64,000 nucleotides of DNA from Axinella damicornis (Eukaryota > Porifera > Demospongiae > Axinellida > Axinellidae), in NCBI GenBank assembly GCA_963931865.1, contig OZ007517.1:1801400-1865399 (forward strand), written 5' to 3'. Below, piece after piece: positions 11,349 to 22,719 of this stretch. Position 1 is the stretch's first letter, and each line of letters begins with the position of its first letter. The notes under the pieces were generated by a model. The model was not told where the DNA came from. It ran no database searches and worked only from the letters and a program-made list of their open reading frames with translations. A program made the translations under genes and the position numbers.

Positions 11349-14300
11349 TTACATGTGTCCTCCACCATTGTAGGCAATTTCGAAAAATTTCGTACAGGGG
11401 TCGTAACCAACTATAGAACCACAATACCACTCGGCCTCATGTGTGTCTTCGTGCTCGAACTTGTGTTCAACACGCTTGCCAATGATACTTGTAGGCTCCC
11501 TTGAAATGGAAGTTACATTTGGTGGCAAATCACTTGCATCGATATAGTCGGCCAACTCTTGAACAATAACATCAACTGGACGTTGTGACCTAGAGTGAGT
11601 GAATGTGATGGTTATCTTCCTGTCGAGTACTTTCTTCCAAATGTTTATTTGGCTCCTCAGCAGCGAAAGTTTCTCTTGCTTCTTCTTGGCAGTGCTTATT
11701 GTCTTGTGTTCTATATCACTTACAGCTTTGAGTAATTCATTGCTTGATGTTATCAAGTGTAGGGATAAAAGTTTCTCTCTCTCTTGTTGAGCCCTCTTCT
11801 TCAGTGCCTGTCTTCTTATGTGAGCTTGCTTCATTTTTTCTCTTCTCTGGTTACTGTTCTTCAGATCTTCCTCTTTACTTTCCTTGGATACTTCGGCTCT
11901 CCGTCTCACTGCTAACTCTACCACCTTATCCTGCTCTGTGCTTGACAGATCCTGCAGCCATTGGATCGTTTTGTTTTTCTTTACTTGGATCATATTGGAG
12001 CGGGTCAATTGATGCATGTTTGGTATTGCACTGCTCAAGTAGTCATTGAGTCCAAGTAGAGATTCACACAAGTCGTTAGTGGGTTTCAGCTTTGTCATGA
12101 TCTCTCTCACATGAGGGTTGGGATTCCAGTATAACCCACCAGGTAGGTAATCCTTGGCATACTCGCACAACTTTGTCTCCATTGCAGCTGCCCCCGACAC
12201 AATAAGAGGATACAACAGCTCCTGGTCCCATGTCTCTGACCTCATCAAGCACTTGTAAGCTGGCTTCAACTTTTCATGTAGGCGATGGTTCACACGAGCA
12301 TCATCTCCATACAACCTTCTCTCCGAACGGAACACTTGATACTGACTGTCCAAAATAGTGTCCGGATGTTGTTGTATTTCACGCAAGAAAGTGAGCAACT
12401 CAAGGTAGTGATACGTCATATCAAGAGCAGATTTATTGAGAGTGGTCGATTTGGCTAAAGCCATTAGGTCGGAGTACACGTGGTAGAACATTAGTCCATC
12501 TACCTTTAGATGTGCCAGTTCCTCATTGTTCTTGAGTTTAGCATAGACATCTCTTTCCAACCGATTTCCGTCACTTTTCCCGGTGTACTCGAGGAATCGT
12601 ATCACTGCATCCTTCAGAAAGAAGAGCCTTGATGCGTTACAGGCTGTCACAAAATAGCGACTCCCTACTTGCCGCTCAAGGGTTGTATTTCTGCAAGCAC
12701 TGTAGAAGGCTAATTCATCCTCACTCAGTGTAGTATCAGCTACCATTACGTCCAGATAGTCAGGGAATTCAAGAACACCAGAGCCATACTCTGGTGTACC
12801 ATGTTTGCCGATAAGCTTACAGCACTCATGTACAAGCACATCTGCTGGGTGGTACTCTCTGCCACTACAAGACTCCTTGTCCCGTGCACTAACCTCTTTG
12901 GTGGCAGAAAGAAATGCCTTCCGTAGGTTAGTTCCCAGATGCATTGCACAGAAATTCTCCAAAATCTCAAGGGCATCATCCGCAGATGTTTGTCCAAACC
13001 TCTTGATATCGGCTTGTTTACACTCTTCCATTAACCTGTTAAATCGTTTCTGTGTGGCTGCACTGTCAGATGTCGAGGATGATCCTCAATGATGGTATCA
13101 GCAGAGCCATCAGGTAAGTCATTAACTGATATTACCATTCCATTTATAGCAAGGCTTCCAAGCTTTTTTTGGTGCAAAGTCGTCCCATCAGTGTTTAGGT
13201 GCAGTTTGGCTTGTTTAGTCAGAACAGATGCCTTGTGTGCCATACTGAGGGTTGCAAGCTCTTCTCTGCGCATGTACCCTGCACATCGGTCCTTAGGCAG
13301 CTCTAAATGCTTGGTATCCAAATTTGGAAAAAAACATTTAAGAACAGCTTTGATGATCTTGCAAATCTTTGATGGAGGAATTTGGTCAGAGAGCAAGCTA
13401 TAGTAGAGCTTGCGAATGGCAGGAGAATAAACTCTTTCTCCTGACTTGGAAGTGAAGCAGAATGACGTGTTTGAGACATCAATGGTGATAGAGGTGGCAC
13501 CTGACAAAACAGATAGCTCTTTCTCAACAGCGGCAAGTGTATCAGACAACTTGAAATTGACTTCTTCAACCTCTTCAAACACTGTTTCAAGCTCGTGGTA
13601 GTCACAAAGTTTTGAAGTGTAACACTCTTTCAGCCTACCAGCTTGTTTTTGGAGAGCATCACGCTGCTTTTCAGCGACATGTTTTGAGTTTGTGATGTCT
13701 CTCAGAGCTAGTTTTGTTTTGTCCAGCTCTTTCTTCATTCGCTTGTGATCTGATGTCAATTTCTCAACTTGTTGTGTGCAAGATTCGACCTTCGACCTCA
13801 GGGTCTTAATTTCTTGCTCTTGCATCCCATAGTTCATTTGTGTATTTCGGGGAAGACTGGATTCAACAACTCTATGGATGAAACGGTATGCGTTATCGGG
13901 ACGACAACCTTTCACTTGCAGGTTTCTGTCAATGGCAATGTAGAAGCGCCCTATCACAATTTTGGTAGCTCGCTGTGATTTGTGCCATTTCTTCATGAAA
14001 CAACACAGGTCTTGATGAAAGTCAACATTGGGAATGCCTTTCAAGCTCCACTTGAGAGGGGTTGCATCGGACGTCTCAACTTGTGTCCAAACCTCCTCTA
14101 AGAGACTCTCTGTCAGCCCATAGTTGGTGAGTTCATGGGGAAATTCAACAGAACGACCTGTATTAAGAAGGTACAATGTGTAACAACTGCATTCCAGCAT
14201 AATCACTCAGATCTCACGCATACACAACTGATCATGATCATAAGAACTAACCTTTAGAGGTGTTTCTAATCCTAGGGATCCAATCACGTTTCCGATACGA

Positions 14301-14645
14301 CAAGAGTGGAGAGCCACAAAGTTTTGGTGGAGCAATAAGTGAGGGCCTTGTTGGAGCAGCAAGACGAGATACAGTGTCATAGAATCGGGCTGGTCGTCCA
14401 ATGGGCACATGAGAATATCTCTGCCTGACTTTATCACAGAGCAACTCAGGGGCATGTTCCATTGACTCATGTTCGGCATCACAAAGTAAATCAATGAGTT
14501 CACCGTATGATGGTGTTTTTCTCACTGCAAATAATAGGCAAGGCACTAGTAACAACAGTCAGTGACTATACAACATTTGAGGGTGCTCACCATTTTTGGC
14601 CATTTCAGGGTCAGAACTGAGTCTTAACTCCAGACACAACTCTAC
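11349..14645 (-). CDS. Large coiled-coil protein of the second-level transposon, broken
   Basis: Three minus-strand pieces read as one protein: exons at about 14590-14645 and 14247-14526 (RQRYSHVPIGRPARFYD), then 13031-14206 and 11349-13031. The middle part has a long coiled coil (about residues 100-230 of that piece) followed by ITIDVSNTSFCF and LNTDGTTLHQKKLGSLAING; the last part contains CESLLGLNDYLSSAIPNMHQ, a basic Lys/Arg/Gln helix and an aromatic C-terminal motif. The frame breaks near 13085, where sequence between ADTIIED and TSDSAATQKRFN seems deleted and shifted. As the only large protein inside an 8-bp-duplication transposon it is probably the transposase, but I recognise no named superfamily and cannot prove the catalytic acids. 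Confidence 0.6.
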
Positions 14646-15838
14646 AAAAGGATTCACATACAATTATAAATCCAATTACATGTTTTATTAATGGTGTCCA
14701 TTTGATCTGCCATAGGCACATTTATGGGCTGCCTACACTAAATATAACTGAGACCAAGGGATCTACATGATTTAGAAACCTGAGGGCCCTGAGCTGTAGC
14801 GTCCCGAGCGCAGCGAGGGCGCTACTAAGGGCCCCGAGGGTTTCTAAGTCACGTAGTAGATCCATTGGTCGAGTTGCCTAACTGATTTAGAGTGTAGCAT
14901 TCCAATAAACATGTAAACCTGTAATAATGCTGTAAAACGTTACAAGCAGACATGTTCTCATGTACAAATCCTGTTAAATATACAAAACCCTTATGGCCAA
15001 GTTTTCTACATGTAGAAAACCCACAATGTGATCACTATGGCACTTAGTAATGGGTAACAGGCCAATCAGAATACAGCATTTACTTTAGCTATACTCTAAT
15101 TGAAACTTGAGCCTTCCCAGCCAGATGGCTAACAATGAGAACTTCGCCTAAAATATCATGCATGAACTCCTTGGGCTTAGTACTTTCAGAAAATCCTATG
15201 AGGCAGTTGCCACTTCAACATCACTTCCAGTAAATCGTGATTATGCTTTCCCCATTTTATGTTGGTGGTCCTAAAACACTCACCTGTGAGGGTTTTTCTC
15301 CAATCTGGGATACTGCGAGGACTGTTAGGACTTCACCGAGAAAGCACAAACTGAACAACTCTCTGCACCTGCTACCGGCAGTTTGAAAAATGCGTTTTAT
15401 TAGAGCACACCTTGACCTTCGACCTTTGACCTAACTTGAACTATCCATTGCAGAGCTAACAGTCACGATATCTGGGATCTGAAGGTACAGCTGCATTTCT
15501 GTCATATAGTGTAGTATGTAACTGCAGTTGATGGCCAGATTTGCAGACTTTCATTTTTCCCATTGCAGACCCTAATGGTCCATGTGTACAGGTGGTTACT
15601 GACGATCAGTGTGAAGAACTAGGCGATCGAAGCGAACTACGAACTGAGTAAGGCGGCTACTTGGCTGTGACAGGCGGATACTGAAGATCAGGTAAGAAAG
15701 GGAGGGAAAAAGAAAGTGAGAAAATATACTTCGTAACGTGTCATATACCTTTGATAGAAGCCTAGTACGTAGCCGCATTCATAAGCGGTGCATACTATAT
15801 AGCTGTCACTGGAATAATTGTTTTATTCTTCAGGTGAT

Positions 15839-17413
15839 ATGCCAAGCACATGCATTGTCTGTGGACATACAAAGGGCAAGTCAAAAGATGTTTCAATGCA
15901 TCGATTTCCAGCAGATGCATTGAAGAGAGAGCAGTGGCTAAAAGCAGTTGGACTGCAAGAAACTGATATCTTTGAGCATACTCGGATTTGCAACCGACAC
16001 TTCCTGAATGGAGATGTTACTCAATTGCCGTCCCTTGAATTAGGAAAGCGTTTTTCCTCCCCAAAGAAACGTGGGACAGAACGAGGCAAACGAGCAAATA
16101 AGGTACGGATACCCCATTCCCTTTTAGCCCTACCACCTGTAAAACGTCGAGCCCTCACACCTAGTTCCAGTTGTAGTTCTCGTGCTGGTACACCTGAAAC
16201 CGGAAGTGAAAGTGTTGAGACTCCGCTTTCTGCATCAGTTGGTGAACCATTATGCAGTGATTACAGAGTATTTGAGCTACCAGGGGAGAAAGAGAGCTCA
16301 GGTGATGTAGTGATAAATACAGCTCTAGTTGCTCGCATAGAGGTCCTTGAAGCCGAGAACCAGAAGCTCAAAGCCCAGATTGAATCCGCTAAGCCCATGC
16401 ACTTTCGATTAGAGAATAGAACAATGATGCACTTGTGAGGTTCTACACTGGCTTCATCTCTTACGATGTTCTTGTACGTAGCCTTCTTCGCGTTTCTTGG
16501 TCCGGCTGTTAATCATCTGCACTACTGGGGAACCAGCACTTCTCACACTGGTAGATGCAGATTGAAGCTAGATCCACTAAACCAGTTCTTTCTAACTCTA
16601 GTCAGGCTTCGATTGAACACTCGGGTGAAAGATCTGGCACAGAGGTTTGGTATTGCAGTTGGGCTAGTATCCAGGTACATCACAACTTGGATATGCTTCC
16701 TTTACCAGCATTTGCGAGAGGTTGAGTGGATGCCAACACAGGACCAGGTAGCAGCTACCCTACCACATGCTTTCAAGGAGAAATATCCTACCACCTTTGC
16801 CATTATAGATGGTAGTGAGCTCTTCATTGAAACTCCCAGTGATCTGCACACACAGTCGTCCACATGGAGTAATTATAAGCACCATAATACTGCCAAATTT
16901 TTGGTAGCATGTACTCCCAATGGTGCAATATCCTACATATCACCACTATATGTGGGATCTATCTCTGATGTTGAGCTGACCCGAGTCTCAGGTTTCTTGA
17001 AGAAGATAGAAGACAAGCATGGTATTTCAATTATGGCTGATAGAGGCTTTACAATACAAGACCACCTTGACCAAATTAACATTAAATTGAACATTCCTCC
17101 CTTTTTGGAAGGACGCAAGCAGCTACCAGCAAAAGAGGTTGAAAAAGGTCGAAAGATAGCTTCAGTGCGCATTCACATAGAGCGGGCGATTGGGCGAATC
17201 AAGAACTTTGCCATTCTCAAGGGTACTTTGCCACTCACTATGGCTCAACTTGCAAACCAAGTGGTCTGTGTTTGTGCCTGTTTGACCTCTTTTCAACCAG
17301 CTCTTGTGCCGCCTCCATCCACCGACTCTGAGATTGAATCAGAAGTAGAAGACTATTTTGATTCTGTGCATGAATCTGACTATGATGCAGACAGCGAAAG
17401 TGATGAGTGTTGA
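15839..17413 (+). pseudogene. THAP-DDE transposase of the outer element, frameshifted
   Basis: The start follows an acceptor-like TTCTTCAG. The N-terminus is a C2CH THAP DNA-binding domain (CIVC, then MHRFP, then CNRHF), followed by a basic linker and a leucine-rich coiled coil. The catalytic part resembles DDE_Tnp_4 (IS5/Harbinger type): IIDGSELFIE, MADRGFTIQDHL and HIERAIGRIKNF supply the Asp, Asp and Glu; the tail is acidic. Two frame changes, near 16420 (after MHFRLEN) and near 16475 (before FAFLGPAVNHLHYWGTSTS), separate the 200-residue N-part from the 315-residue C-part. The element would cut and paste DNA in the nucleus if intact. As it stands it is probably inactive unless these are read errors. 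Confidence 0.8.
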
Positions 17414-17460
17414 GGTATGAATATTCATTGCCAATAAGGTGAAACCTCTCAATAGATTTG

Positions 17461-17590
17461 AAGTGGTTATTGGTCCGGCATGCAGGAAGTAGGGCAATGG
17501 ACAGGGGCAGGGCCAGTTCTGAATACGCATGCGTGTCCACTACCTATATATACTTAAGGTATGCACTTCCTGCCGGACCAATATCCACTT
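17461..17590. mobile_element. Short MITE, ends AAGTGG(A/T)TATTGGTCCGGC
   Basis: About 130 bp with inverted ends, lying between the two convergent genes of the outer transposon. A second copy, in opposite orientation, is at 51262-51387. Confidence 0.75.
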
Positions 17591-17856
17591 CCATGTATGC
17601 ACGAAGCAGGGTTAAGCAATCGGTTTTGTCCGTCTGTCCGGTCTGTGTACCTGATAGCAACCAGTGCTTCTATTCTATGCATCTCCAGCTCTGTCTTATT
17701 AAGTGACTGTAGGGTCCGCCATTTTAATACTTGTCCTTTGTAGAGAGGTTTATCATGTTATGTTCCTATCTCGGAGGGTCCACTATCGGAAGTTTTACTC
17801 TATTGTACATGACAATCTTCCAAAGAAAGTAATTTCATGTCACAATGCACGACTAT

Positions 17857-19889
17857 TTATTGCATGATCCTTAGGTCACGGACTGGTAGACCTAAGACAT
17901 GTACAGGGCTGAGAACTTCAGGGGCCAAGCAATTGTCAAAAAAATCTGTTAGCTTGGGCACAAGCTCCTCCTGCCAATACTCCCTGTCAAATGAGATTCG
18001 CTCGATACTCAGTCCCTTTTCAGTATAGATGACGAAGTCACACCACTGCCTCATAGTGACCCCCATTTGTCCCTGAACCTGCGAATAGTAGGGGTGATTT
18101 CTACGTAACTTAGGAGTGAGTCCACCATCACTGTTTGTGCAACAAAAGTTGGGCTGTGAGCAGGCTTCACTTGGGGTTACATGACGACAGGAGTAGGGGC
18201 ATTTAACTTCCGCTAATCCAAATGGATTGGCACACGAGGGATCATACACCGCTGCATCAGGGGATGCCCCAAGAAACGGAAACTCGTCCAAGATGACGAA
18301 GCCAGATACGCAGCAGTATAGCCCACTATGACCGGAGGCATGCTGGATTTCTGGCAAGAGCTTCATTTTTTTGGCCCCATTCTGTAGCTGTGGTACTAAA
18401 TGTTTTAGTTCCCAGTATTTGTAGTACCAAGGACTGGGGTGGAGTTGTAGGACGCCTCCGAACAATCTGACCAAAGTACGAAGCTGTTATGCGGTACCTA
18501 CGTACCGAGTACCATAAAGGTGAGTGATGTTGATCACGTGTCTTCTTCTCAATATCCCTGCACTTTTCTGGTGAGATGTGCAAGCTCTTCTTGAACTCGG
18601 CTACCCTCTCCTGCAACTCCTTTTTGGAAGGCAACTGAGGTGGCAGTTGTCTGGTACTGTCACCCTTGGTCTCCGTCCAACAGCGACTCTCACTATCTAA
18701 TGCTAGGGAGATACATAAACCTTTCCCACGCAACTTGTCAAGCAGCTCTGGAAGTCGATCCATAGCTGTACCTCTGTACTGTTCTGGTCGAGGATCAAAG
18801 TCCTCCAGAGGTTTGAGAGTCCGCTTTCTCTCTCTGCCATAAACGTACTTCTGGAAAGTTGACTCTGATATCAAAGCTGTACTTTCCTTCCGTCTATGAG
18901 GGACCTTCCACTGACAGGCAAAAGATATAATAGGCAGTGCCTCTTCCTCAGACGTAACATCTGCGTCATTGCCTGCAAGCAGGAATCCCCCAGGGCACAT
19001 AGCCACCAGAGCATGTAGAAGGCCAGACACATGGGTGCAGGATGCAGACTTCCTATTTAGTGAAAACAAAAGCGTAGTGCATGTAACAACTATTTTAATG
19101 AAAAACATCAACTATACACTTACCCTGCAGCACACTGGCATGCTGCACTCTCAATTGTTGCCAATTCTCCATTTCGACCCAAAAGAAGAGTCACATGATA
19201 GAGCCCAGCTTTCATGGATGGTGTCATCTGGCAACGAACGTGGCAATAGTTCCGATTTTTGGTGTTCACCTCTAAGTGGTCTAAGCGTCCCGATGACCAG
19301 TGGGTAAACCCCCTCTGGAGAGCTCGAAATGCCCCCCTCCCAGAAGTGTTACCAACCCCCTCTGCTAGGTAGGTATAGAGTAGACCTGCATGTAATAAGC
19401 ACAAAATTGTTGTCAAACATTATCAACCCCCTATGCTATACTTGATTTGTTTTTACCGGGTGTTACACAAGGTATCTTCTTAGCCATGTCCATGTAGTTT
19501 GTCACAGTGACTGACTCCCATCCAAGTAAGGGCACATCTGGAATTCCAAGAGGAACTACGGCTAAACCTTGACTTTCAAGTTTCTGGTGTTTCCGAGAAA
19601 GGTAAGAACCATCAACATCCACAACTTTAGTTGTGCCCAACTTCTTAGCCTGTTGTATCCTACAGTGTGTGATAAAAATGCAGTTTAAACACTAACGTCT
19701 GCAACTCACCAACCAGATTCAGGCTAACCTGCTAATAAGCTTTGGCTTATTCCATGATGTAGGAGCATGAACACCCCGGCAAAGAAGCCACCACCTCAAA
19801 CTTGGCATGGTATGACTCTCCAGTGGCTCATCCAGGATAGCGCCTGGAATGTCATCCTCAGTAAGCTCCACTGTTAACCCTTCAGCCAT
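17857..19889 (-). pseudogene. SWIM zinc finger plus YqaJ-type nuclease of the outer element
   Basis: Exons 19729-19889, 19457-19659, 19124-19385 and 19052 downward join in frame. Exon 1 reads SLRWWLLCRGVHAPTSW. The third exon ends and the fourth begins a SWIM finger, CQCAAG then KSASCTHV (CxC...CxH). The C-terminal part has YqaJ hallmarks: YRITASYFGQI, GASPDA, LAEVKCPYS, and YYSQVQGQMGV. YqaJ proteins are alkaline-exonuclease-type recombinases of phages; in ISL2EU elements a YqaJ protein accompanies the transposase, role unknown. The frame breaks near 18365 at an A-run (EWGQKNE, then PEIQHASGHSG in another frame). The gene converges on the transposase, with 443 bp between their stops. Confidence 0.8.
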
Positions 19890-20544
19890 TCTGAAGGAAT
19901 ACACTTTATACATTGAAGGAGCAGTAAGCTTATGCCACTTTTCTCAAAAAGAAACATTACAGTAGTCCCAAAACAGCTCTAGTCTGCAGCCATGGATGGT
20001 CTGCGCCGCTTATGAATGTGGCTAGGCTTCTAACAATCTAAGAAGTATATCTCACTTTCTTTTTCCCTCCCTTTCTTACCTGATCTTCAGTATCCGCCTG
20101 TCATAGCCAAGTAGCCGCCTTACTCAGTTCGTAGTTCGCTTCGATCACCTAGTTCTTCACACTGATCGTCAGTAACCACCTGTGCACACGGACTGTCACA
20201 ATAAACTAACCGCTGTATTCACTTTGTATCTCGCTTCTCGTAGGTCCGATCGCCTCGTTCTTAACGCTGCTTGAAAGTAGACTGTTCGATCTTCCAGTGA
20301 TGTTCGCATTGTCGTAAACAGTCTGTAAAAACTAATTGCTAACACGCGACCAAAACAATGAATATTCTCATTAATACATGTACTGAAGTACCCTAGACCG
20401 CAGAAAGAATGTACTCCGGATGTGACGTCACGTCTCATTAACCACCCGCCAAACATTCTTTGATCTTACGTGAAAAGGCCCTTTGTGTCTCGGGCTGCGC
20501 CCTCGACCCAATTAGCACTTCCTTGGTTTCCCGCGGTTGTTTAA

Positions 20545-21398
20545 GTCGGTTAGTTCCCTGTAGGGAGGGATCTATCCTATACTTTGATCGGCAAAGAGCG
20601 ACTTCAGGGAGATCCCCACTGTGAACATCGATGTCATAATGAGCATTTGAGCACTATTTTACTGGGACGTCCACATGCAAGGCATAGAGAGACTTGACAA
20701 TAAAATAAAGGCTGCCAAGTTGACACGGCAAGTAGCGATCAATATTTAACCCAAACCCCTAACTAAAACTCATGAATATTCCAGCTTACTAGCCTTCACT
20801 TCAACCCAAACCACACTACATGGGAACTGAAAGCACATCACTAATGATATTCATGAGAGACAACACAAGCCAAACTTCCCTCTAAACAGCAAACTACAGG
20901 CAATCTTGCTCATGACTGCTACACACGGCTACCTGAAAATGGCTCATTGCTTATTCATGAAGCTGACAGACAAGCTGAATCTCAGCCAAAGCTGAAGGAT
21001 TTAATGAGATTCATTGACCTCAATTTGGACAACAATGCCAGTCATGAGTCCCAATTTAGGGCTAATGATATTCATGATCCCCGGTTGTCAGTGTTAGGAG
21101 AGAGTGGAGTCTCAGGGTGAATTTACAAATATTGCATCACACAACACACATGCTTTCAACCCCATGCTACACCACCAAAGATCTGACAGGTGGTCACTAA
21201 TGATATTCATGAGTGTTAACATAAGCCAACCCTCCCATCGGACAGCTGACTAAAGTCCAACAAGCTCACGAGCACAGCATGGAGCTATCTAATCCTAACT
21301 CATTATTATTCATGAGCAGACAGAAAGACTGGGTTCTATCCCATGCCCACTGGGTTTTAATGAGATTCATAGGCACACCAAGGTTAGTGGGATCACCC

Positions 21399-21430
<32 letters not shown>

Positions 21431-22040
21431 GATCAGGGTTAATGATATTCATAGGGCTAGGATCTACAGGGTTAGGCCAAACTCCAGTGTTAGGATTTGT
21501 CATTGCACTAGCCTAATTAAAGCCTTGAGATTGCCCTTAAGGTAGGAAACATGGGTACAGCGATCTCCGAAACCAAGTTGATGGATAAATGGGCAGCATC
21601 AAAGCGTACACAAGTTTCAGCAATACTTTGCATCAAACTGCTCCCTCTGCTTGAAAATTACCTAAAACTCAATTTTAAGGCCCTCTACTAAACTGAAAAT
21701 TTGGACCCTCTCCAAGGCCCCACCCACACTCTGACCCCATCATCAATACACACATAAAACAGGCCAAAAAACTACGTATGGATTTACCACCTGCTCTCCT
21801 CAGTTGCAGGCTACAGCCCAAAACTTACTGCCACCCTCAAAAACAGAGGTTTGGCTACCCTAGGCTTTCAAAAAAAATTCCACGCACACCAACTAAAACC
21901 GACTAAAGCCAAGGCCACTTTTCAAAAGGTCAACCTACCCCTTGCAAAACTAGGTATGCTTTTCCACGTTCACCTCTCGGTTACAGAGTTTTGGCCACAC
22001 ATCTACTCCCTCTCACCAGCCCAGTCCAGCTACCAAACCA
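20545..22040. other. No gene; recurrent TAATGATATTCATGA motif and poly-C
   Basis: TAATGATATTCATGA and close variants recur about every 70-160 bp (near 20838, 20999, 21063, 21197, 21357, 21440). The same motif occurs inside the MITE array at 6.5-8.1 kb. A C-run occupies about 21402-21430. Otherwise no domain-bearing frame. Confidence 0.55.
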
Positions 22041-22275
22041 GCCAAATTTGCCCTAACACGAAAATGGGCGGGGCCTGTAATGCCGAAAGGTCAACTCTCT
22101 AGAGTACCTTGGCCAGGGAGCTGTCGGATGCTGTTCATGCTGTTCACTTTCCAGGCTGTTCTTCGGCCACTTCAGCAGCCCCACAAACATTCTGCTCACT
22201 CGACCTAGCTGTTCACACTCAGATAGCCCATCCGGCGCTACATTCAATAAGCCCGGCACGCATTCGTCTGCAATC
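22040..22275. repeat. Dispersed repeat, copy 1
   Basis: About 85-90 percent identical to 32545-32760 in the same orientation; shared landmarks are TAATGCCGAAAGGTCAA and CTTCAGCAGCCCCACAAAC. Confidence 0.75.
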
Positions 22276-22719
22276 TCACGCTCTCACGCTTACTACAGCA
22301 AATCTCACGCATTAGCAGCTAGCCGCTAGGGTTTGTTTTGTGGGTGGAGCCTGGGAATACGGCACGCGTATACATAACACGTGGGCCGGGTCTATTTCAC
22401 GGAACGGAGCGGAACGGAACGGAACGGAACTGCAGTCTAAAACACGGAACAGTGGCGGAACCACGAAAGTCGCTCACAAAGGTTACAGCTAACGTTCCGT
22501 GACCCCAGCAGATATGCAGGTAAGTGGTTCTACGCGTATGCTATTGTTTTGTGTGTTTCCAAGCCTCAGTGAACGACTGCAAGTTGCATTTCTAAAGGCA
22601 TTAGCTAAAATAGCTAAGTTGGCAGACGTAGCTAGCTAGCTAGCTATAAAATATTTTGAACACAGCAGGAAGTAAATAGCTGTAACAAGAAAAACGGTTA
22701 CAAGGACAAAATTCTGTCA

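Larger units (their letters stand above)
8713..15577. mobile_element. Second-level transposon inserted in the outer left terminal repeat
   Basis: The outer terminal repeat is split here: GTCCATGT lies at 8705-8712 and again at 15578-15585, an 8-bp target duplication. The intact right repeat of the outer element (near 20180-20200) shows the uninterrupted site. The element has inverted ends of about 480 bp (8713-8915 plus 10439-10712, against about 15097-15577) starting TAGGGTCTGCAATGGG. Its cargo is the minus-strand coding region 11349-14645. Superfamily not recognised; 8-bp duplications are seen in hAT, P and some others. Confidence 0.8.
8391..20540. mobile_element. Outer ISL2EU/IS4EU-like DNA transposon with long inverted ends
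   Basis: Left terminal repeat 8405-8712 continues after an insertion at 15586-15733; the right terminal repeat is the inverted copy at about 20039-20530. They share GGGAAACC followed by GGAAGTGCTAAT and several hundred bases more. The element without insertions would be about 5.3 kb. It encodes a THAP/DDE transposase and a SWIM-YqaJ protein, the combination I associate with the ISL2EU (IS4EU) group. TTAA lies just outside both ends (8387-8390, 20541-20544), but the first 12 bases inside match poorly and the left TTAA also belongs to the adjacent MITE, so TTAA as target duplication is tentative. Confidence 0.75.

Noticed and set aside
14800..14860. GTCCCGAGCGCAGCGAGGG hairpin as a terminator or tRNA-like element
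   Set aside because: Imperfect inverted repeat around CTACGTGA-type ends, more like a transposon remnant; no tRNA cloverleaf seen.
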